From Planktomarina sp. (GTDB taxonomy: Bacteria > Pseudomonadota > Alphaproteobacteria > Rhodobacterales > Rhodobacteraceae), in the NCBI GenBank assembly GCA_020630015.1, contig JAHDCF010000022.1, positions 1 to 44,506 of the forward strand: a stretch of DNA of 44,506 bases, written 5' to 3'. The notes below the pieces were generated by a model. It made no database searches. It was given only the letters and a program-made list of their open reading frames with translations, and had not been told where the DNA came from. Positions 40,247 through 44,506 of the stretch are shown piece by piece. A program made the position numbers and the translations under genes. Position 1 is the first letter of the stretch. Each line of letters opens with the position of its first letter.

Positions 40247-40571
40247 TGAAATTCAGATGCTTTTTGTGTCGGATGTTTCAGGCGCTGATGTTTCCGATCT
40301 TACGTCAAATTTTGGCTTATTCGTCCGCAATACATTGGTGCACTTTGCGATTGGCTTTGTTGGGTACGTATTTTGGTCAACCCATGGTGAGTGGGTTCGC
40401 CGGTTCTTCACTATCGGCTTTTGGTCCTACATCGGGGCGCAATATTTACAGTGGTTAAATTCAAGGTCATGGCCTGTATTTTTCGACGGGTTCTTTGATG
40501 TCTTTGTTTTGTTTTTCGGGGCTTTGGTCGCCCTTTACGTCACCGCAAAAGATGCAAAGGGGGCAGCGTGA
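40233..40571 (+). CDS. Membrane protein
   Basis: 112 residues from a GTG at 40233, with AAGGGGG 6 bases upstream (inside the previous gene). Three hydrophobic segments: about 30-48, 60-78 and 85-105. Not recognised. Possibly an early membrane protein for exclusion or host takeover. Confidence 0.62.
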   Translation: MSLVNEIQMLFVSDVSGADVSDLTSNFGLFVRNTLVHFAIGFVGYVFWSTHGEWVRRFFTIGFWSYIGAQYLQWLNSRSWPVFFDGFFDVFVLFFGALVALYVTAKDAKGAA

Positions 40572-40939
40572 TGAACGTTGACCGCATGCTGGACGACATC
40601 TTTGATCGCAGGCTTCCAGCTTGGCGTCATGCTGAGAAATCAATCAGCACGCCTAAAACGACGGAACAGCGGCTTCTAAAGTTTGTATCTGAAAACAAAA
40701 GCGTGACAAAATACGATGTTGCGAATGAACTTGGTATTCATCCTGAATATGTCAGTCAGCTTGCACGAAAGAACAATGTTCTTTTGAAGCGAAAGCCCCG
40801 CGAAGGCACCAAAAAATCAAAGATCATCGCAATGTTGCGCAGCAGCCAAAGGGTTCAGCTATCGGACATCATGTCGGCTACTGGCGCATCTGAATCATAC
40901 ATTCTGAACGTCATTAACGAAATGGCGAAGCAATCATGA
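40571..40939 (+). CDS. Tandem winged-helix DNA-binding protein
   Basis: 122 residues from the ATG at 40571 (coupled to the previous stop). Two similar helix-turn-helix units: SVTKYDVANELGIHPEYVSQL (first 20 residues SVTKYDVANELGIHPEYVSQ) and VQLSDIMSATGASESYILNV, each preceded by a helix. Probably binds DNA in the early operon. Followed by terminator-like hairpins. Confidence 0.62.
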   Translation: MNVDRMLDDIFDRRLPAWRHAEKSISTPKTTEQRLLKFVSENKSVTKYDVANELGIHPEYVSQLARKNNVLLKRKPREGTKKSKIIAMLRSSQRVQLSDIMSATGASESYILNVINEMAKQS

Positions 40940-41277
40940 GTTTCACCCCCGCACATATACCCACAATGGGCGCGGGTGGCCCGGTTCCTACTGCATTTGG
41001 GCCGGGTTTTTTCGGGGCGGTTTTAGAAAGCGGTCAGCGCGACCCGTTTTCCTCCCAAAAAAATTACAGATGCAAGGCGGTCCGCCCCGATTTGGAGGAG
41101 TCCAAGGATAGGTTGCTGTCAATCTGTGAACGCGGGGACGGGGCACCAGACGCCCCAACTTATTCACGAGTTTCTCGCACAGGCTGCGAAAATCTGCGCC
41201 GTTTGAGCCATCACGCTCAACGGGTCTGCCTCAACTGGCCGGGGTTCCCCATGCCCCGGCCGATTTTTTTGAGGTGA
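40936..41277 (+). CDS. Doubtful ORF across terminator region
   Basis: 113 residues, starting inside the previous stop (ATGAG), but the frame passes through one weak and one strong terminator hairpin and ends seven bases after the T run. Composition is odd (Pro, Gly, Arg, Cys) and no domain is seen. The 343 bases here may be untranslated leader/terminator sequence or encode a small RNA. Listed with low confidence. Confidence 0.25.
   Translation: MSFTPAHIPTMGAGGPVPTAFGPGFFGAVLESGQRDPFSSQKNYRCKAVRPDLEESKDRLLSICERGDGAPDAPTYSRVSRTGCENLRRLSHHAQRVCLNWPGFPMPRPIFLR
40980..41012 (+). terminator. Weak terminator-like hairpin
   Basis: CCCGG (40980-40984) pairs with CCGGG (41002-41006), directly followed by TTTTTT (41007-41012). 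The stem is only 5 bp with a 17-base loop. Comparable in place to lambda tR1. Confidence 0.4.
41237..41270 (+). terminator. Strong intrinsic terminator inside the early operon
   Basis: GGCCGGGG (41237-41244) and CCCCGGCC (41254-41261) form a perfect 8-bp stem with a 9-base loop, then GA and seven T. The next gene begins 12 bp after it, leaving no room for a promoter between. Replication genes therefore need read-through, antitermination or an upstream promoter. Confidence 0.88.
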
Positions 41278-41281
41278 CAAC

Positions 41282-41479
41282 ATGGTTCACGAAACCGAAT
41301 TGACGCGACCGCGCCCCAAGCTGGAACGCTGGGAAAAGCTGGCGGCCTGTCAAACCGAAGCTGAGTTGCAAGAAATGGTCGATGGGATCCGCATTTTCAC
41401 GCGCTGGAACCCACTTACCCCACACGAATTGAACATCGTGGCCACGCGCCGCGCTGAATTGCAGAAGGAGAATGCCTGA
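41282..41479 (+). CDS. Small hypothetical protein
   Basis: 65 residues, GAGG upstream. Charged and helical (WEKLAACQTEAELQEMVDGI), with a final Glu/Lys end. First gene after the strong terminator. Unknown function; coupled to the next gene (ATG at 41479 overlaps its stop). Confidence 0.6.
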   Translation: MVHETELTRPRPKLERWEKLAACQTEAELQEMVDGIRIFTRWNPLTPHELNIVATRRAELQKENA

Positions 41480-42153
41480 TGTTGGATGGAGCAAAGATGA
41501 CCGATGACCTTTGGGCTTGGTTTCGTTCGGGAACAACGGGGGCCTCAGCTGAGGCGATCGCAGACTTTTTGACGGAAAACAAAGTCGGTGAATTCAAATC
41601 ATACCCATTGGATGGCAGTGATTTCGATCGATGTGAGAGACTTTTAACCATGGTTCCTGACTTACGCCCTCTCTTTGAAAAGGAGATGGGTAAGGCAAAC
41701 GATTATTGGGCGGTATTGGTCCCGGCGTGGGACAAGATAAAAGGTTCGGTTGATCGTCGGGCTGTTATTAAAACGCTAGTTGGGCAAATTCAGGATAATG
41801 ATCCTGCGCACTTTGATTTCGGAAAAAATGCCCACATTCGTGTCGACAATTATGTGGGTGAAAAGCCCAAATCCCCCCCCATGAAAGAGACAGCCGCCGA
41901 CAAAGAGGTGCGCGACAGCACCTTGCGGGTCGCCGCCGGCGAACTTCGCCAATTCATTGAACGTTTAGAGCGCCTGGACGCCGAAAAGAGAGACATTGCG
42001 GACCAGCAAAAGGAAGTCATGGCAGAGGCCAAAGGCCGGGGCTATGACGTCCGCGCCATTCGCAAGATCATCGCAGAGCGCAAGCGCGACGTGAACGATT
42101 TGGCAGAAGAACAGGCGGTGCTTGATCTGTACCGCGACGCGTTGGGGATGTGA
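41479..42153 (+). CDS. GapR (DUF2312) DNA-binding domain fused to a phage domain
   Basis: 224 residues from 41479; an ATG at 41497 with GGAG 5 bases upstream is a strong alternative. Residues about 150-224 match DUF2312/GapR closely: GELRQFIERLERLDAEKRDI, then a KGRGYDVRAIRKII segment, and a DLYRDALGM end. GapR in Caulobacter encircles overtwisted DNA ahead of replication forks and aids topoisomerases. Residues 1-140 form a separate domain (CERLLTMVPDLRPLFEKEMG, a W-rich part) seen in phage proteins. The fusion in a phage replication operon suggests a role in phage DNA topology, either helping its own forks or competing with host GapR. Confidence 0.8.
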   Translation: MLDGAKMTDDLWAWFRSGTTGASAEAIADFLTENKVGEFKSYPLDGSDFDRCERLLTMVPDLRPLFEKEMGKANDYWAVLVPAWDKIKGSVDRRAVIKTLVGQIQDNDPAHFDFGKNAHIRVDNYVGEKPKSPPMKETAADKEVRDSTLRVAAGELRQFIERLERLDAEKRDIADQQKEVMAEAKGRGYDVRAIRKIIAERKRDVNDLAEEQAVLDLYRDALGM

Positions 42154-42156
42154 TCG

Positions 42157-42612
42157 ATGTCTGTAACCCTGATCATACCCGGGCAACCGTTTGCAAAACA
42201 GCGGCCACGCTTTTCAAGGGAAACCGGTCGTGCTTATACGCCGGGAAAAACCCTTAAATTTGAAGCGCTGATCAGGGATTATGGGCTGCGTAAGTTTGCG
42301 CGGCCCATGACGGGACCGGTCAAGGTCAGTATTTTTGCCCAATTTCAGATGGCAAAATCTTGGTCCAAGAAAAAGAAGGCGGCCCATGCTGGTTGCCTTC
42401 ATTCCCAGAAGCCAGATCAGGACAACATTCAAAAGGCAATATTGGACGGTTTGAACCGCGTTGCCTTTGTTGACGACAGCCAAGTGGGCTGGGGGGAAGT
42501 GGTCAAGGTCTGGTCTTTTGACGATCCATTTACCGCCATCAATGTTGCGCCGTGTTCTGGTGTTGTTTCCCGGCCTCTGTGGCTTCAACGTTTTGAGGAG
42601 GCGCAACCATGA
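42157..42612 (+). CDS. rusA: RusA-type Holliday junction resolvase
   Basis: 151 residues. The N-terminus IPGQPFAKQRPRFS and the core KPDQDNIQKAILDGLN-x-x-x-FVDDSQV contain the conserved Asp residues (DNxxKxxLD and DDSQV) of RusA family metal-dependent endonucleases. It cuts four-way DNA junctions formed in phage replication and recombination. Length a little over the family norm. Follows the GapR fusion by 3 bp. Confidence 0.88.
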   Translation: MSVTLIIPGQPFAKQRPRFSRETGRAYTPGKTLKFEALIRDYGLRKFARPMTGPVKVSIFAQFQMAKSWSKKKKAAHAGCLHSQKPDQDNIQKAILDGLNRVAFVDDSQVGWGEVVKVWSFDDPFTAINVAPCSGVVSRPLWLQRFEEAQP

Positions 42613-42821
42613 ACGCGATCCCGATGTTCAAATCAGTCAGAGCACCCGTCGCGGTGCGCAAAACCCTTGCGCAGCTTGAGTTAGAAGAGGAACGCGCCCG
42701 GCTTGAATACAAGCGTCAGGCCGCCCGGCACAACTCACAAGCCGCAGCAAGGGCCCACAGGGTCTGGGTGGTGGCTAAGGCGGCCTTGTGTGCGCGAGGT
42801 GGTTATCATGCCAAAGATTAA
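42609..42821 (+). CDS. Small helical hypothetical protein
   Basis: 70 residues, ATGA-like overlap with the previous stop. Very Arg/Ala/Glu-rich helix (LAQLELEEERARLEYKRQ). Probably binds nucleic acid or another protein; family unknown. Confidence 0.58.
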   Translation: MNAIPMFKSVRAPVAVRKTLAQLELEEERARLEYKRQAARHNSQAAARAHRVWVVAKAALCARGGYHAKD

Positions 42822-42981
42822 AGACAACGCGTTGTTGACCGCCATGCAGCGCCTTTGTGTTCAAGATGGTTACGGTTGGGAAGACGTGGCGGTGATGATG
42901 CGCAAGCGCGGGATCCAAATGTCCAATGGGTACGTGAAGTCTGTGTGGCTTCAGGTCGTGGTTAGGCAGGCCGCCGCATGA
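42808..42981 (+). CDS. Small DNA-binding-like protein
   Basis: 57 residues from the ATG at 42808 (GAGGTGG upstream, inside the previous gene). YGWEDVAVMMRKRGIQMSNG looks like a helix-turn-helix. Compact and basic. A longer frame from 42703 is not supported. Confidence 0.52.
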   Translation: MPKIKDNALLTAMQRLCVQDGYGWEDVAVMMRKRGIQMSNGYVKSVWLQVVVRQAAA

Positions 42982-43229
42982 CCGTACAAAACGACATAAA
43001 CGGATCCGCCGCCCGCGGCCTGATCCATTATCAGCGCCGCCTGTATGACGCGGAAACCAAGCAATACGTCCACCAGAGCGGCGAGGGTATGACCAGCGAC
43101 CGCAATTATTCGTGGGTCGGCACAAAGGCACAGGCGCACAATCTCGCGCGCAAGGCGAAGGCAGAGGGCCAAGGCTGGCCCGGTCGCGTCAAGTTGGTGC
43201 GCGTAAATCATGGGGAGGTTAAGCGGTGA
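42978..43229 (+). CDS. Small hypothetical protein
   Basis: 83 residues, ATGA-coupled to both sides. Beta/alpha pattern with YSWVGTKAQAHNLARKAKAE, basic, possibly binding nucleic acid. Not recognised. Confidence 0.58.
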   Translation: MTVQNDINGSAARGLIHYQRRLYDAETKQYVHQSGEGMTSDRNYSWVGTKAQAHNLARKAKAEGQGWPGRVKLVRVNHGEVKR

Positions 43230-43921
43230 GTTTAGACGTTCTGACAGCTATATGGAGAGCGCCGCCATGCAAGGCAGGTGATCTTCTTTGCCTCTTGGCA
43301 ATCGCGGATAATGCCGACGATTTTGGCTATGCGTGGCCCAGTGTTTCACTGATCGCAAAGAAGGCTGCAATGAGTGAAAGGGGCGCTCAAAAGTGCATCA
43401 AAAAGCTGGTCGAAATGGGGTTGATAACAGTTGAATCAGGGGGTGGACGCAACAAAACCAATGCCTACCAGATCACAACAAATGGTATAGGCCCGAACGC
43501 CGAACACCAGAACCCCGAACAGAATTCACCGAACACAGTTCACCCTTTAAGGGCCATAAACCCCGAACAGAGCGACATAAACCCCGAACAGAGCGACACT
43601 AAACCCCGAACCCCGGTTCACCCGAACCGTAAAGAACCATCAAAAGAACCGTCAGTTAATAAGAAAACGGCCAAAACAATTCTAAGCGAAGTTGTTGGGG
43701 AAGAAACGGCTGATGCCTTTCTTGAAATGCGAACAAAAATAAAAAAGCCGATGACCGAATACGCGGCCCAGCTCATGGCAAAAAAATTGGTGCAAATGAG
43801 TGATCCCAAAGTCGCGATGGAAAGATCCATCTTGAATTCTTGGCAGGATGTTTACCCACCGAACAAACAAACAAACAATGCCGTTGACGCGGCCATGCAG
43901 GAGGTTTTTGGAAATGCTTAA
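43226..43921 (+). CDS. Replication initiator, lambda O-like (winged helix, iterons in gene)
   Basis: 231 residues, GTGA/ATGA-coupled start. Residues about 1-85 form a winged helix typical of phage and plasmid initiators (FGYAWPSVSLIAKKAAMSER, GGGRNKTNAYQITTN). Residues about 90-145 are a low-complexity linker with NPEQSD repeats encoded by tandem DNA iterons. The C-terminal 85 residues form a small helical domain, perhaps binding the host or phage helicase loader. The layout of DNA-binding domain, iteron-encoding linker and C-terminal domain is that of lambda O. It would melt the origin and recruit the helicase. Confidence 0.72.
   Translation: MSLDVLTAIWRAPPCKAGDLLCLLAIADNADDFGYAWPSVSLIAKKAAMSERGAQKCIKKLVEMGLITVESGGGRNKTNAYQITTNGIGPNAEHQNPEQNSPNTVHPLRAINPEQSDINPEQSDTKPRTPVHPNRKEPSKEPSVNKKTAKTILSEVVGEETADAFLEMRTKIKKPMTEYAAQLMAKKLVQMSDPKVAMERSILNSWQDVYPPNKQTNNAVDAAMQEVFGNA
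43512..43620 (+). other. Putative replication origin with iterons
   Basis: The core ACCCCGAACAGA occurs at 43512, 43560 and 43581; the last two belong to a 21-bp exact tandem repeat (43556-43576, 43577-43597). A partial ACCCCGAAC follows at 43603 and related CCGAAC elements lie around. An A-rich stretch (about 43628-43690) follows, suitable for melting. Located within the initiator gene. Confidence 0.6.
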
Positions 43922-44339
43922 CCCAGACGCAGCATCGGAATTTCAAAGCTGGATCAGAACGCTTTCGCCACCGCAGTCAATGAGAAACGACAGCGAGTCC
44001 ATGAAGCGGGAATTAAATCTTTTACGCTCAACGCTTCACCGTGCCGGGGTCACAACTTCCGACCAAGTGTCCAGTGTCTTTGAGGAGATTAAGCGAACCG
44101 CACAGACGCGATCATGGCCAACGTCCAAAGAGTTGATCGAAGCTTGTTCAAAGGTTCGCGGTAAGGTCCAGCAACAATTTGGGAAGGGTGATCGCTCAAA
44201 GCTGACTTTTGACGAGTTGGAAAAGTTGGAAAACGAGATTTTGCCAAAGGCAAGATCATGGCTGGAATATCCATCGCTTAGAGAACATGGGGAAGCAACG
44301 CTTGAGTTCTGGGGCGAAGCTATCCCAGCGGCTGCGTAA
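43914..44339 (+). CDS. Replication-associated protein, lambda P-like by position
   Basis: 141 residues from the ATG at 43914, with AGGAGG upstream; an earlier start overlaps the initiator further. Mostly helical, with WPTSKELIEACSKVRGKVQQ and a charged middle. Its place directly after the O-like initiator suggests a helicase loader or accessory factor. No ATPase motif is seen. Confidence 0.58.
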   Translation: MLNPDAASEFQSWIRTLSPPQSMRNDSESMKRELNLLRSTLHRAGVTTSDQVSSVFEEIKRTAQTRSWPTSKELIEACSKVRGKVQQQFGKGDRSKLTFDELEKLENEILPKARSWLEYPSLREHGEATLEFWGEAIPAAA

Positions 44340-44415
44340 GGTGGCCGGGATGGATAATCACCCAGCCTTCAAGGGCATCGTTGGCGTCGGGGTGAACCCT
44401 AAGCGGATTTCGTAG
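44287..44415 (+). CDS. Possible small overlapping ORF
   Basis: 42 residues from an ATG at 44287, or 21 from an ATG at 44350. It overlaps the end of the previous gene in another frame and ends just before the membrane-protein start. Basic and Gly/Val-rich at the end (GIVGVGVNPKRIS). Weak support; only position and lack of other content in 44340-44415. Confidence 0.32.
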   Translation: MGKQRLSSGAKLSQRLRKVAGMDNHPAFKGIVGVGVNPKRIS

Positions 44416-44424
44416 GGGCAGGGG

Positions 44425-44506
44425 ATGATCGGACACGCGCCAATCTCAAGCATTTACCGACAGGGCCAACCATCGGAACGGCAGGACCAATCCGCAGAGG
44501 TCAAGA
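44425..44506 (+). CDS. Small membrane protein, 5' part (continues at base 1)
   Basis: Starts at ATG 44425 with AGGGG just upstream. Reads 27 codons (MIGHAPISSIYRQGQ...) and one base to the window end, with no stop. Joined to base 1 the frame continues to TAA 156-158, giving a 79-residue protein with a C-terminal membrane helix. Last gene of the rightward early operon. Confidence 0.6.
   Translation, partial: MIGHAPISSIYRQGQPSERQDQSAEVK

Noticed and set aside
43556-43597. Possible CRISPR-like repeats
   Set aside because: Repeats are directly adjacent with no spacers and keep the reading frame; they fit iterons.

Overview
The window reads as one complete temperate phage genome of the tailed, contractile (myovirus) kind, from an alphaproteobacterial host, most likely a marine Rhodobacteraceae. 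Host evidence is indirect: a GapR/DUF2312 domain (an alphaproteobacterial hallmark), a COG3904-like periplasmic lipoprotein, and the general codon and protein style. A small membrane-protein gene starts at 44425, runs off the right end, and continues in frame from base 1 to a stop at 156-158. The two ends therefore abut, and the molecule is circular, or was assembled as circular or terminally redundant.

Layout. (1) 470-29214, rightward late operon: small and large terminase; an unusual accessory block (2345-7066) with an exported beta-helix protein, a PAP2/vanadium-haloperoxidase-like enzyme and a holin-like protein; DUF1073 portal; Mu F-like head protein; DUF2213 protease-scaffold with a nested scaffold start; cement and DUF2184 capsid proteins; neck genes; DUF3383 sheath; tube; tail chaperone with a -1 frameshift site (seven T at 17408); tape measure; baseplate genes (plug, hub, Gp138-like spike, gp25-like, J-like); an S74-type fibre; and a lysis cassette (holin-like, ClpP-like lipoprotein, tiny lipoprotein, M15 endolysin). 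A terminator follows at 29323. (2) 29391-30064: three small leftward accessory genes, divergent from (3) 30179-33195, a serine recombinase and an array of small genes containing a perfect 184-bp direct repeat. (4) 38693 down to 33172, leftward early operon: many very small genes, a coiled-coil protein, a RecT-like annealing protein, a lone S24 peptidase, zinc-ribbon proteins, an excisionase-like protein and a tyrosine integrase. (5) 38700-39630: a lambda-like switch with a Cro/CI-type repressor and five operator-like palindromes of consensus TTTGCTAAATAGCAAA in two clusters. (6) 39633-44415 and on to 158, rightward early operon: small regulators, an intrinsic terminator, a GapR fusion, RusA, and a lambda O-like replication protein whose gene carries iterons.

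How it works together. The repressor at 39200-39547 probably holds two divergent promoters (PL near 38730-38758, PR near 39598-39626), each with an operator in its spacer. Leftward transcription would supply recombination, excision and integration. Rightward transcription would supply replication, and it must cross a strong terminator at 41237, which implies antitermination. Late genes build a contractile particle whose neck and baseplate proteins are rich in cysteine. Function calls come from reading motifs by eye, not from database searches, so family names for divergent structural proteins are tentative.
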